From Paenibacillus sp. DMB20 (GTDB lineage Bacteria; Bacillota; Bacilli; Paenibacillales; Paenibacillaceae), in NCBI RefSeq assembly GCF_000987955.1, contig NZ_LAZU01000021.1:494284-558283 (forward strand): DNA of 64,000 nucleotides, in the 5' to 3' direction. Every line of letters begins with the position of its first letter. Within the stretch, counting starts at the first letter, position 1. A model generated the notes under the pieces. The model was not told where the DNA came from. It was given only the letters and a program-made list of their open reading frames with translations, and did not search any database. A program made the position numbers and the translations under genes. Below, piece after piece: positions 42,485 through 52,532 of the stretch.

Positions 42485-42716
42485 ACAAGTTCACGGATAC
42501 GGCGACACAGAGAGGAAGCTCCAAGGCTGAAAGGCTTCCCCGTACGGCTGCGTTCTTCCCACCTTGTAGTTGCCCGCCGTTTTTATGAAGGCGGTGCCGG
42601 TACGGCCCGTTACAGCCGCCGAAGCATCTTTTTTGAAATGGTTAACCGTCCGAAAAAGATGGAATCAGGGTGGTACCACGAGCACATTCGTCCCTTACGG
42701 CGATTGTGCTTTTTTG
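42485..42716 (+). ncRNA. T-box leader (proline) of proS
   Basis: Stem I is closed by ACAAG (42485-42489) and CTTGT (42563-42567). The AG-bulge region 'CAGAGAGGAAGC' follows. The specifier loop on the 3' side gives CCC (42558-42560), a proline codon, followed by A. The T-box sequence AGGGTGGTACCACG (42667-42680) and a terminator (AGCACA/TGTGCT then T run, to 42716) complete it. Uncharged tRNA-Pro should stabilise the antiterminator and switch on proS. Confidence 0.9.
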
Positions 42717-42766
42717 CGTTATTTTCGGATATGGAAAAAAAGGCGGAAAAAAGGAGGCTGAAGAAC

Positions 42767-44496
42767 ATGCGGCAAAGCCGATTATTGATGTCCACCATGC
42801 GCGAGGAGCCTGCCGAAGCGGAGGCGCTGAGCCATCAATGGCTGCTTCGGGGCGGGTACATTCGCCAGATCGCTGCCGGTATTTACGCGCATCTGCCGCT
42901 CGGGTGGCGGGTTTTGAGAAAAATCGAGAGCATTATCCGTGAAGAGATGGACGCTTCCGGGGCACAGGAGCTTCATATGCCGGCCATCCAGCCGGCGGAT
43001 TTATGGAAGGTTTCGGGGAGATACGATGTGTACGGGCCGGAGCTTATCCGGCTTCACGACCGGCATGGGCGCGAGTTTGTACTCGGGCCGACCCATGAAG
43101 AGGTGATCACCTCCATCGTCCGGCAGGAGATATCCTCCTACCGCAAGCTCCCCGTAAACCTGTACCAAATCCAGACGAAATTCCGGGATGAGAGACGGCC
43201 GCGGTTCGGGTTGCTCCGGGGCAGGGAATTTTTGATGAAGGATGCGTATTCCTTTGACCGCGATTGGGAGGGTCTGGATGCGTCTTACCGGAACATGTAC
43301 GATACGTATGAAAGGATATTCAAACGCTGCGGACTGGCGTTTCGCGCCGTGGAGGCCGATGCTGGGTCAATCGGTGGGCAGGGGGAGACCCATGAATTCA
43401 TGGCTCTTGCGGATATCGGCGAAGATACCGTAGTTGCCTGCGGAGCCTGCAGCTATGCGGCAAATCTGGAGCGGGCCGAAGCGGCGGTAGGGGCGGGAGC
43501 CGAACCCGCTTCAAGGAAGCCAACGGTTCGTTCGGGTTCCCACAGCAGCCGGAGCCTGTTCATACGCCGAACGCTAAAAGCATCGAGGAATTGACGGCTT
43601 TCCTGCGGACCGGTCCCGAGCAGCTGATCAAGACGCTGATTTATAAAGCCGACGGCAGGCTCGTGGCGGTATTGGTGCGCGGCGACCGGGAAGTGAACGA
43701 GATTAAAGTGAAGTCTTACCTTCAGGCGGAAATCATCGAGATGGCCGATGCCGGGGAGGTTATGCTGGCTACGGGGGCACCGGTCGGCTTTGCGGGACCC
43801 GTGGGGCTTGCGCTTCCGATTCTGGCGGATCATGAGGTCGCTGCGATGCAGGAGGGAATCGCCGGTGCGAACCAGGCGGACACGCACCTGCGGCACGTCC
43901 GTCCGGGAGAGGATTTTTCGCTGGAACGCACCGGAGATTTCCGGAACGCCGCGGCAGGAGATGCCTGTCCCCGCTGCGGGGGACCGCTCCGGTTCCAGCG
44001 GGGGATTGAGCTGGGGCATGTCTTTAAGCTGGGCGCCAAATACAGCGACCCCCTGAAGGCGGTGTTCCCGGATCCGGACGGCAGGGAGAAGCCGTTCATG
44101 ATGGGCTGCTACGGCATAGGCGTGTCCCGCGTGATGGCGGCCGTCGCGGAACAGAGCGTCGTCGACGGCCGTTTGGTCTGGCCGTTGTCGATCGCCCCGT
44201 TCAAGGTCCATATTATCCCGGTAGCGGTAAAGGATGAAGCGCAGATGCAGCTGGCGGAACGCATATACCGGGAACTGAACTCCGCCGGACTGGAGCCGCT
44301 GCTCGACGACCGTGACGAACGGGCGGGGGTAAAGTTCAAGGATGCCGATCTGCTGGGGGCTCCCCTGCGGGTGATCGTCGGCCGCGGAGCCGCTTCCGGC
44401 GAGGTGGAATGGATGGGCGGGGACGGAATCAAAAGAAATTTGCCCGTTTCCGAAGCCATTTTGCGCGTCCGGGAAGCCGCCGGGCTGTCCGTATAG
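42767..44496 (+). CDS. proS: Prolyl-tRNA synthetase, frameshifted
   Basis: ATG 42767 follows AAGGAGG. Class II synthetase motifs are present: '[20 protein letters not shown]', '[10 protein letters not shown]', '[20 protein letters not shown]', and after the break '[20 protein letters not shown]' (YbaK-like editing insertion) and '[17 protein letters not shown]'. The first frame ends at 43594; one missing base near 43509 would join 'GAEPA' to '[16 protein letters not shown]' and give about 576 residues, normal for bacterial ProS with an insertion. Since the gene is essential in most bacteria, sequencing error is likely. Controlled by the T-box upstream. Confidence 0.9.
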
Positions 44497-44581
44497 AGGC
44501 TGACCTTGCCGGTATTCAAAATCCGATGTTGAACACGGAATCTTGCTCGTACGGTTTGCATCATCCTGATTGGGATCATAA

Positions 44582-44624
44582 AAGCCACCGGTTATAACGG
44601 CATCTGCCGTTACCGGTGGCTTTT
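44582..44624 (+). terminator. Rho-independent terminator
   Basis: AGCCACCGGT...AACGGCA pairs with TGCCGTT...ACCGGTGGCT, then TTTTT. It ends proS and may also serve azoR from the other side. Confidence 0.85.
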
Positions 44625-44686
44625 TCGCGGAATCAGCCTAAATTTAAGGTTAAGCCGGCTGATTGTTTAAAACGTCCTCGTGCCGG

Positions 44687-45313
44687 TTAAAACCGCTTAG
44701 CGAGGGATTTCGCTTCCACGGCTCCCTGTTGGAAGATGTCTTCCGCTTTATCGGGATCCACGGCAAGTTCTTCGATGAGGAGATGCTGGAAGTTTTGCAC
44801 GCCCATGAAATTCATGATCGTTTTCAAATATGTAAACGAGAATTCCATTTGTGCGGCCGGTCCGTCGGAATAATGCCCGCCACGCGCCTCGATAAGCAGG
44901 ACCGGTTTGTCTTCGACAAGTCCGATCGGACCCGTTTCCGTATACTTGAAGGTTTTGCCCGCGACGCAGATCGTGTCGATATAGGCCTTCATCATCGGCG
45001 GGAAACTGAGATTCCAGAACGGCGCGGAGAAGACGACCTTATCCGCGGCAATGAATTGGTCGGTCAGCTCGTTCATTCGTCTCACTTTATCCTGTTCCTG
45101 CGGCGTCAGGTCGCTCTGCTCGGCGAATTTGCCCCAGGCGCTGAATACATCCACATCCAAAAACGGAATATCCTCGCGGTACAAGTCCAGCGTTACGATC
45201 TCGTCGGATGGATGCGCCGTCCGGTATTCTTCCAGGAAGGTTTGAGCAAGCCGGGTGGAATAAGAGGCCTCGTCTGCTTTCGGGTTCACTTTAACGTACA
45301 ACAATAATGCCAT
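44687..45313 (-). CDS. azoR: FMN-dependent NADH-azoreductase
   Basis: 208 residues from ATG 45313 (AAAGGAG upstream). Flavodoxin-like fold with 'LLYVKVNPKADEASYSTRLA' as the FMN-phosphate loop, 'VVFSAPFWNLSFPPMMKAYI' and 'VLLIEARGGHYSDGPAA'. AzoR enzymes reduce azo bonds and quinones with NADH via FMN, mainly as quinone detoxifiers. The gene stands alone; the upstream 45314-45572 gap shows an extended minus-10-like TGCTATACT on the minus strand near 45370 but nothing else. Confidence 0.88.
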   Translation of the reverse strand: MALLLYVKVNPKADEASYSTRLAQTFLEEYRTAHPSDEIVTLDLYREDIPFLDVDVFSAWGKFAEQSDLTPQEQDKVRRMNELTDQFIAADKVVFSAPFWNLSFPPMMKAYIDTICVAGKTFKYTETGPIGLVEDKPVLLIEARGGHYSDGPAAQMEFSFTYLKTIMNFMGVQNFQHLLIEELAVDPDKAEDIFQQGAVEAKSLAKRF

Positions 45314-45572
45314 GGTCAGGCATCTCCTTTCCGTTCCAAACACTTAAAATTTGTATTATTTGATCGTAGTATAGCAAACCCGGAGGGGTTTACCTGTGAT
45401 TAACCTCATAAGGTTTGGAAAAACGGATTCGCTTTTGAAGCCCCTGCTTGAACTCCCTTTAAGATTATGGAGAAAGACGGTACAATGGTCTTTAATCTCA
45501 CAGGCTTTTCCAGCCTGGGGGCTTATCATGAAATCATACATATAACGAAAATACGGACAGGGGGAACAAGCT

Positions 45573-46322
45573 GTGGCGGAGTGGTATGAAAAAAGCTTTG
45601 GAGAGGATTACCTGCTGATCTATAAACACCGTGACGTTCAGGGAGCCGCGCATGAGGTGCAGCAGATGGTTTCCTGGCTGTCGCTTTCCGAAGGCTCGAG
45701 TGTACTGGACCTTTGCTGCGGCATGGGCCGCCATTCGCTTGCCTTGGCTGAGGCGGGATACCGAATCACCGGAGTGGATCTATCGGATGTGCTCCTTCGG
45801 AAAGCACGTGAATGCGACAAGAAGAATCAGGTGGCCTGGATCGCCTCCGACATGAGGCATATCCCGGCGGATGACGAACATTTTGATGCCGTGCTGAACC
45901 TGTTTACCTCTTTTGGTTATTTTACGAAGGATGAAGAGCATATCAAAGTACTGGAGGAAATATGCCGGGTACTGAAGCCGGGAGGAAAGTTTATCATTGA
46001 TTTTTTGAACCCGGCTTACGTGGAGCGCCACCTGGTGCCGGAGTCGGTACGGGAGTCCGAAGGGCAGCGGATTGAGGAGAAACGCACCATCGACAACGGG
46101 TACGTTAAGAAGGCGATCGCGATTAGCGACCTGGACGGCGGCGAACCGAGGCATTACCAAGAGCGCGTGAAGCTGTATACCCGCGACGAGTTTAAAATGA
46201 TGATCGAGGAGGTCGGGCTTCGCATCGATCAAATCCACGGCAGCTATGACGGGGAGGCTTACGAGCCGGAATCGTCCCCGCGCATGATCTTTGTGGGCCG
46301 GCGCCCGGCGGAGGAATCATGA
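45573..46322 (+). CDS. Class I SAM-dependent methyltransferase
   Basis: 249 residues, GTG start after AGGGGGAA. The SAM-binding motif is 'SVLDLCCGMGRHSLALAEAG' near residue 43, with 'ITGVDLSDVLL' (acidic residue for ribose) and 'FDAVLNLFTSFGYF' (motif IV region). Related proteins are often annotated only as methyltransferases of unknown substrate. The following metallo-hydrolase gene overlaps its stop by four bases, so the two are co-translated. Confidence 0.8.
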   Translation: MAEWYEKSFGEDYLLIYKHRDVQGAAHEVQQMVSWLSLSEGSSVLDLCCGMGRHSLALAEAGYRITGVDLSDVLLRKARECDKKNQVAWIASDMRHIPADDEHFDAVLNLFTSFGYFTKDEEHIKVLEEICRVLKPGGKFIIDFLNPAYVERHLVPESVRESEGQRIEEKRTIDNGYVKKAIAISDLDGGEPRHYQERVKLYTRDEFKMMIEEVGLRIDQIHGSYDGEAYEPESSPRMIFVGRRPAEES

Positions 46323-47335
46323 TGGAGCATGAAACGGTCGGTAAGCATCCCGAAATAACCTCCTGGAAAGAGACGGGGATTCTTCAAGTCAAAATCGGCC
46401 TGGATAATCCGCTCCGCTGGGTCAACAGTTACATCCTGCCTGGCGACGGCGGTGACGTTACGCTCATGGATCCGGGCCCCCGAACCCGTTCCTCGGAACG
46501 GGAGTGGGAGGCCGCGCTGTCGGCCCTGGGCCTGAGTCCACGCCATATCTCGGCCATCGTTCTGACCCACCATCATCCCGATCATTATGGCCTTGCCGGA
46601 TGGTTTCAGGAGAGAAGCGGCGCCCGGGTATGGATGTCGGAGCGTGCGCATGGGGAAGCAGGCCTGATGTGGGGAGAAGGCAGCCGCATGGGCGAAAGGC
46701 TGCCGGCTTTCTTCGCGGAGCACGGCATGCCGGAGCCTTGGCTGAGCCGGCTGCCGGAGCATCTGGACGGTTTTGTGCCCCAGGTTACCCCGAAGCCGGA
46801 GGTGACTTACCTCCGCGAAGGCATGCCGATCCGCATGGGAGGCCGCGACTGGCTGCCGGTGCAGACGGCGGGGCACGCCCCTGGGCATCTGGCCTTCCAC
46901 CACGAGGACAGCGGCGTCCTGCTCTGCGGCGATGCCGTTCTGCCGCAGATCTCGCCGAACGTCAGCCTCGTGCCCGGCAGCGACGCCGAGCCGCTGCGGC
47001 TCTACCTGGAGGGGCTGCGCCGCCTCCGGGCACTGCATGTCCGGGCTGCGTATCCCGGACACCGCCATCCGTTCACGCATTTCCGCGAACGGATCGACGC
47101 GCTCCTCGCCCACCATGAGGAGCGCCTGGACATCATTGCCGGCATGCTGTCCGCCGCCGGCAGCCTGACCGCCTTCGAGGTCTGCACAGCCCTCTTCGGC
47201 GATAAGCTCGGCATCCACCAGATGCGCTTCGCTATGTGCGAAGCGCTGGCCCACCTCGCCGAGCTGGTCCGCCGCGGCCGCGCGGAAATGCGGGAGACCG
47301 CATCCGGAGCGTACGCGTTTGCTGCAGCAGGATAA
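46319..47335 (+). CDS. Metallo-beta-lactamase-fold hydrolase
   Basis: 338 residues. The metal-binding motif 'VLTHHHPDHYGLAGWF' is near residue 83, with 'AGHAPGHLAFHHED' and 'LLCGDAVLP' later; a helical C-terminal domain (about 255-320) of the winged-helix type common in this subgroup follows. The substrate is unknown; relatives include glyoxalase-II-like and lactonase-like enzymes. Starts within the methyltransferase stop codon. The 47336-47579 gap shows no convincing promoter or gene. Confidence 0.78.
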   Translation: MMEHETVGKHPEITSWKETGILQVKIGLDNPLRWVNSYILPGDGGDVTLMDPGPRTRSSEREWEAALSALGLSPRHISAIVLTHHHPDHYGLAGWFQERSGARVWMSERAHGEAGLMWGEGSRMGERLPAFFAEHGMPEPWLSRLPEHLDGFVPQVTPKPEVTYLREGMPIRMGGRDWLPVQTAGHAPGHLAFHHEDSGVLLCGDAVLPQISPNVSLVPGSDAEPLRLYLEGLRRLRALHVRAAYPGHRHPFTHFRERIDALLAHHEERLDIIAGMLSAAGSLTAFEVCTALFGDKLGIHQMRFAMCEALAHLAELVRRGRAEMRETASGAYAFAAAG

Positions 47336-47579
47336 TGTTTCATCCTGCTCGAAATCATGAATTACGCAAAACCTGTTCCGCTTGGACCGTGCCCATTCGC
47401 TTTAGCGGCCGGTCCCGGTGAACGGGCCTCTCTCTTTTCGGCCTTCCGGCTGCTTTCTTCCTAAAACAACTTGACTAATGTTTTCCAATTGCAGATTACC
47501 AAGCAGGTTTCCCGTTTAATTATGTTTAGGCTGTGTCCGGTTGCGTCCTATCCTTATTATGAATAAAGGAGAATCTGCC

Positions 47580-48749
47580 ATGAAAAGAAAAGAAGTGGTG
47601 GCCATGCTGCTTGCGGGAGGGCAGGGGAAACGGCTCAAAGGCCTTACGAAGACGCTGGCAAAACCCGCGGTTTATTTTGGAGGTACATACCGGATTATCG
47701 ATTTTCCCCTAAGCAACTGCTCCAATTCGGGGATTGACACCGTCGGCGTGCTGACGCAGTATGAGCCGCTCGTGCTGCATTCTTATATCGGGATCGGTAG
47801 CGACTGGGATTTGGACCGGCGCAGCGGAGGCGTGTATGTGCTGCCCCCGTACGAAAGGGAGGACGGAACGAGTTGGTACAGGGGGACGGCCGATGCGATT
47901 TACCGGAACCTGAAGTTTATCGAGCAGTATGATCCGGAGCATGTGCTGATCCTTTCGGGCGACCACATATACAAAATGGATTACGACCGGATGCTGGACT
48001 ACCACAAGGAAAAAAACGCGGACTGCACGATCTCGGTCATCAACGTGACCCGGGAAGAAGCGACCCGCTTCGGAATCCTCAACACCGAGCCGGATTTTCG
48101 GATTTATGAATTTGAAGAGAAGCCGGCCGAGCCGAAGAGCACGTTGGCATCGATGGGCGTGTATTTGTTCAAGTGGGATATGCTGAAAAAATATCTGCTC
48201 TTCAACGTGGAAAAACATGATACCAGCCACGACTTCGGCAAGGATATCATTCCCCTTATGCTGGGGGAGGGAAAGACGCTTTATGCATATCCGTTCGAAG
48301 GGTACTGGAAGGATGTCGGTACGATCCGAAGCTTGTGGGAGGCAAACATGGATCTGTTGTCCGAAAATCCCAAGCTGGATCTGAGCGATCCGGATTGGCG
48401 CATTTATACGAGGAATCCGAACCAGCCAGCGGAATATATCGCGCCGGATGCAAAGGTGCGGAACTGCATGATCAACGAGGGGTGCACGGTGTACGGCGAA
48501 GTGGATCATTCCGTTTTGTTTTACGGCGTGGAGGTCGGTCAGGGCAGCTCGATATCGGATTCCGTCATCATGCCCAAGGTGATCATCGGCAGGAACGTGC
48601 GAATCCACCGGGCCATCATTACGGAGGACATGGTTATTGAAGACGGGATGGTGATCGGTGCCGGCCGGGAGTGCGGCGATGAGATCGTGCTCGTCACGGA
48701 AGACAATATCCATGAGTTCAGGGAATCATCCGCTACGGCGACTTCTTGA
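47580..48749 (+). CDS. glgC: Glucose-1-phosphate adenylyltransferase
   Basis: 389 residues from ATG 47580 (AAAGGAG upstream). '[19 protein letters not shown]' is the nucleotide-binding start, '[20 protein letters not shown]' the sugar site, 'GTADAIYRN' and '[11 protein letters not shown]' follow, and a left-handed beta-helix tail ends the protein. It makes ADP-glucose for glycogen synthesis. glgD lies 48 bases downstream, as in B. subtilis; the two are expected to form the enzyme together. Confidence 0.93.
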   Translation: MKRKEVVAMLLAGGQGKRLKGLTKTLAKPAVYFGGTYRIIDFPLSNCSNSGIDTVGVLTQYEPLVLHSYIGIGSDWDLDRRSGGVYVLPPYEREDGTSWYRGTADAIYRNLKFIEQYDPEHVLILSGDHIYKMDYDRMLDYHKEKNADCTISVINVTREEATRFGILNTEPDFRIYEFEEKPAEPKSTLASMGVYLFKWDMLKKYLLFNVEKHDTSHDFGKDIIPLMLGEGKTLYAYPFEGYWKDVGTIRSLWEANMDLLSENPKLDLSDPDWRIYTRNPNQPAEYIAPDAKVRNCMINEGCTVYGEVDHSVLFYGVEVGQGSSISDSVIMPKVIIGRNVRIHRAIITEDMVIEDGMVIGAGRECGDEIVLVTEDNIHEFRESSATATS

Positions 48750-48797
48750 GGCGTTTAAAGAGCACTTGCGGCATCCAACAAAAAGGACGGTGTATGT

Positions 48798-49901
48798 ATG
48801 AAACAACTCATGGGAGTCATCAATCTGGATCATGAGCTGGACCAGCTCAATGAACTGACGTATTTCCGCTGCGGCGCGGCCGTGCCTTTTGCCGGACGGT
48901 ACCGGCTGATCGATTTCGTCATGTCGAATATGATGCACGCGGGCATTCAGGATATCGCACTTTTTGTCCGCCGCAAATACCGCTCGCTGCTGGACCATCT
49001 TGGCGAAGGCGCCCCCTGGGATCTCGACCGCAAGCGGGGCGGATTGTTCATTCTTCCCCCGGACTGGAACGATCCGACGGATGTTTCGATCGGTGAGCTT
49101 TCGCATATCCATAACAATCGGGATTTTTTTGAACGCGGATCCGCGGACTACATCGTGCATTCCGGTAGCCAGCACCTCGGCACCGTTGATTTTAACGCCG
49201 CCCATGAATTCCATTTGAAGAACGGGGCTGACGTCACGCTGATTTATACCAGGGTTGATGAAATAAAACGGGAGTTTCAGCCCTGCGTTCGCGTGGATGT
49301 CGATCACAACGGTCTCCTGACGGACATTCACCATGAACAGGATCATCCGGGCATTTATATGGATATGTTTATTATGGGGAAAGAACTGTTCCTTAAGTTG
49401 GTGAATCGCTGCATTGCCCACCGGGAGAGCCACTTTTTCAGGGACGCCATCCAGAAAAACAGGGAGAAACTGAAAATCGCAGGCTACGAGTACAGAGGCT
49501 ATCATGCGGTGATCAACTCCCTGGAGAGCTACTACCGCAACAGCCTGGATTTGCTGAAGCCCGAGAATTACAATTCCTTGTTCCGGGAGCAGCCGATCTA
49601 TACGAAGATCAAATATGAAGTTCCGGCGAAATACCTGGAATCGGCCGATGTGCGCAATTCGCTCGTGGCCAACGGCTGCCAGATTGACGGCAAGGTGGAA
49701 AACAGCATCCTGTTCCGCGGGGTTCAGGTCAAAGAAGGGGCCCGCATTCACAACTCCATCATTATGCAAAAATGCGTCATCGGGGAGAACGCCGTTCTCG
49801 AAAACGTCATCCTGGACAAAGACGTGACGATATCCCCGGGCCGCAAGCTTCAGGGAGATGTCAGGAAGCCTTATGTTGTTGCCAAAGACATGGTCATTTA
49901 A
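48798..49901 (+). CDS. glgD: ADP-glucose pyrophosphorylase regulatory subunit
   Basis: 367 residues, similar to GlgC in outline but with an altered active site: the N-terminus is 'MGVINLDHELDQLNELT' in place of the 'LAGGxGxRLxxLT' loop, and 'VPFAGRYRLIDFVMSNMMHA' keeps the sugar region. GlgD proteins modulate GlgC and have little activity of their own. AAAAGGACGG precedes the ATG; glgP follows 26 bases later. Confidence 0.9.
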   Translation: MKQLMGVINLDHELDQLNELTYFRCGAAVPFAGRYRLIDFVMSNMMHAGIQDIALFVRRKYRSLLDHLGEGAPWDLDRKRGGLFILPPDWNDPTDVSIGELSHIHNNRDFFERGSADYIVHSGSQHLGTVDFNAAHEFHLKNGADVTLIYTRVDEIKREFQPCVRVDVDHNGLLTDIHHEQDHPGIYMDMFIMGKELFLKLVNRCIAHRESHFFRDAIQKNREKLKIAGYEYRGYHAVINSLESYYRNSLDLLKPENYNSLFREQPIYTKIKYEVPAKYLESADVRNSLVANGCQIDGKVENSILFRGVQVKEGARIHNSIIMQKCVIGENAVLENVILDKDVTISPGRKLQGDVRKPYVVAKDMVI

Positions 49902-49927
49902 ACTTTAGCGTCAGGAGGACACTTCCG

Positions 49928-52357
49928 TTGTTTAACAACAAGGAATTATTTAAAACTTCATTTCAGGAACAGCTGGTCAGCCGGTTGGGAAAAAGCATTG
50001 AGGAAGCGACGGCGGGAGACATTTACAAAATCCTTGGATCCTTGATCCGCGAATATGTCGGACGGGATTGGGCGGAAACGAACCGGGCTTACAAGGTCCA
50101 GCAAGAAAAGCAGGTCTATTATTTCTCGATGGAGTTTCTGATCGGACGTCTCCTGGGGAACAATCTGCTCAATCTCGGCATGCTGGAGACGGTACGCGAG
50201 GGATTGGAGGAGCTGGGCTGGAACCTGGAAGAGGTGGAGGAGCAGGAGCCGGATGCGGGGCTTGGCAACGGCGGCCTCGGACGGCTTGCCGCCTGCTTCA
50301 TGGATTCCTTGGCCTCCCTGCAGTATGCGGGCCACGGCTGCGGCATTCGCTATAAGTACGGGCTTTTCGAACAGAAGATCATCGACGGGCATCAGGTCGA
50401 GCTTCCGGATGACTGGCTCCAGAAAGGCAACGTTTGGGAAGAACGCCGGGCGGACAAAAAGATCGAAGTACGTTTTTGGGGTCATGTCAAGGTGTGGGAG
50501 GAGAACGGAAGAACCGTTTTTGATACCGTGGATTACGAGCGGGTATGGGCTGTCCCGTATGATGTTCCCGTGATCGGGTACGGTGCCGGGCATGTGAATA
50601 CGTTAAGGCTCTGGAGCGCGGAATCCGCCATGGATCCCGCCAAGATGCGGGTGGAAGGCCAAAACAGCTATTATAAATTCCTGGATTACAACCGTTCGGT
50701 CGAATCGATCTCCGAATTTCTGTATCCGGATGACTCCGGTTATGAGGGCAAGCTGCTGCGGCTGAAACAGCAATATTTCCTGTGCTCGGCCGGACTTATA
50801 AGCGTGCTCAGGACGTTTGATAAGCTTAAATTGCCGTACGGCAAGCTGCCGGAAAAGGTCGCTATCCATATTAACGATACGCATCCGACGCTGGTCATCC
50901 CGGAGCTGATGCGGCTCCTGATCGATGAGAAGGGCTGCGGCTGGGATGAGGCCTGGGACATTACGACCCGTACGGTTTCGTACACGAACCATACGCTGCT
51001 GAGCGAGGCGCTTGAGAAGTGGCCGGTCGGCATGGTCCGCGAGCTGCTCCCGCGGGTGTACATGATCATCGAGGAAATCAATAAGCGCTTTTGCGGGATG
51101 CTGCTGAAGGGTGATCCGCATAGCCAGGACCTCGTATCCCGGATGGCTGTGATCGAGAGCGGCCAGGTCAAAATGGCCCATCTGGCGATTGTGGGCAGCT
51201 ACAGCGTGAACGGGGTGGCCGGACTTCATACCGAGCTTTTGAAAAACGATGTGATGAAGCCGTTTTACGAGCTGTATCCGGAACGTTTCAATAACAAGAC
51301 GAACGGGATCACCCACCGCCGCTGGCTGATGCATGCGAACCCGGAGCTGAGCCGGCTGATCAGCGAAAGCATCGGTACCCGCTGGATTTCCCATCCGCAT
51401 CAGCTGCTTCGTCTGGAAAGGTTTAAGGATGACGCTTCTTTCCGCGAACGCGTCATGGACATCAAGCGCGGCAACAAGCTGCGCCTGGCATCCTATATCA
51501 AGCAGAAGCAAGGAATCGCGGTGGACCCGGATTCGATATTCGACGTTCAGGTCAAACGGCTTCACGGGTATAAAAGGCAGCTGATGAACATTCTGCATGT
51601 CATGTTTCTATATAACGAAATCAAAGATCATCCGTCGGCGGAGCGTGTGCCGCGGACATTTATTTTCGGCGCAAAGGCGGCTCCGGGCTACTATCTGGCG
51701 AAAAGTATCATTAAACTGATCAATGTCGTTGCCGACGCGGTGAACAAGGATGCGCAGGTAAACGGCAAGCTGAAGGTGCTTTTTCTCGAAAATTATTCCG
51801 TCTCCCTGGCCGAGAAAATCATCCCTGCGGCCAATGTCAGCGAGCAGATTTCCACGGCGGGCAAGGAGGCCTCCGGCACCGGAAACATGAAATTCATGAT
51901 GAACGGCGCCCTGACGATCGGAACGCTGGACGGGGCCAACGTGGAAATGCACGATATGCTGGGCGACGACAATATGTTTCTGTTCGGCCTGCGCTCCGAA
52001 GAGGTGTTGGACTATTACAGATACGGCGGGTACCTCGCAAGGGATGTGTATCGGCAGGATTCCCGGATCAAGCGGGTGATGGACCAGCTGGTATCTTCCG
52101 GCTCCTTCTGCTGTCATGAGCAGGAATTCGGACTTATTTATCAATCCATCCTTGACCATAATGACGAGTTTTTCGTCCTGAGGGATTTTGCCGCTTATGC
52201 CAAGACGCATGCCGCCATGGAACGGGTTTATCTTGACCAAGGGGCCTGGGCCTCCAAATCCATTGTAAATATCGCCCACGCCGGACATTTTTCCAGCGAT
52301 TGCACGATCAACCGGTATGCTTCCGACATTTGGGGCATCCGCCCCGTCACGCTTTAG
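49928..52357 (+). CDS. glgP: Glycogen/starch/alpha-glucan phosphorylase
   Basis: 809 residues from TTG 49928 (CAGGAGG upstream), close to the family length; an earlier frame opening at 49772 overlaps glgD and is ignored. Motifs: 'YYFSMEFLIGRLLGNNLLNL', 'PDAGLGNGGLGRLAACFMDS', and the PLP-lysine motif 'EASGTGNMKFMMNGALTIGT'. It releases glucose-1-phosphate from glycogen. The usual B. subtilis order glgB-C-D-A-P is not kept here: glgB and glgA are absent from the window. Confidence 0.93.
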   Translation: MFNNKELFKTSFQEQLVSRLGKSIEEATAGDIYKILGSLIREYVGRDWAETNRAYKVQQEKQVYYFSMEFLIGRLLGNNLLNLGMLETVREGLEELGWNLEEVEEQEPDAGLGNGGLGRLAACFMDSLASLQYAGHGCGIRYKYGLFEQKIIDGHQVELPDDWLQKGNVWEERRADKKIEVRFWGHVKVWEENGRTVFDTVDYERVWAVPYDVPVIGYGAGHVNTLRLWSAESAMDPAKMRVEGQNSYYKFLDYNRSVESISEFLYPDDSGYEGKLLRLKQQYFLCSAGLISVLRTFDKLKLPYGKLPEKVAIHINDTHPTLVIPELMRLLIDEKGCGWDEAWDITTRTVSYTNHTLLSEALEKWPVGMVRELLPRVYMIIEEINKRFCGMLLKGDPHSQDLVSRMAVIESGQVKMAHLAIVGSYSVNGVAGLHTELLKNDVMKPFYELYPERFNNKTNGITHRRWLMHANPELSRLISESIGTRWISHPHQLLRLERFKDDASFRERVMDIKRGNKLRLASYIKQKQGIAVDPDSIFDVQVKRLHGYKRQLMNILHVMFLYNEIKDHPSAERVPRTFIFGAKAAPGYYLAKSIIKLINVVADAVNKDAQVNGKLKVLFLENYSVSLAEKIIPAANVSEQISTAGKEASGTGNMKFMMNGALTIGTLDGANVEMHDMLGDDNMFLFGLRSEEVLDYYRYGGYLARDVYRQDSRIKRVMDQLVSSGSFCCHEQEFGLIYQSILDHNDEFFVLRDFAAYAKTHAAMERVYLDQGAWASKSIVNIAHAGHFSSDCTINRYASDIWGIRPVTL

Positions 52358-52410
52358 AGTCGAGAACCCGTTTTTGAGCGTCGTTCATAAAAATACGAAT
52401 ATCCTCGACA

Positions 52411-52440
52411 GCCGGCGGCCTATGAAGGACGCCGGTTTTT
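52411..52440 (+). terminator. Rho-independent terminator
   Basis: CCGGCG and CGCCGG with a twelve-base loop, followed by TTTTT, after glgP. Confidence 0.65.
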
Positions 52441-52532
52441 AGGTGCTGCATCAGGATCGCAAAAAAGATCAAAACCCGTGTGATCGTGTTTGCTATACTG
52501 AACCCATCGACGGATCCGGAGGTTAGATTCAA

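Noticed and set aside
46259..47254. Open frame of 331 residues opposite the metallo-hydrolase
   Set aside because: GC-rich shadow frame; the plus-strand protein has the HHHPDH motif.
50603..51598. Open frame of 331 residues opposite glgP
   Set aside because: Shadow of a well-supported phosphorylase gene.
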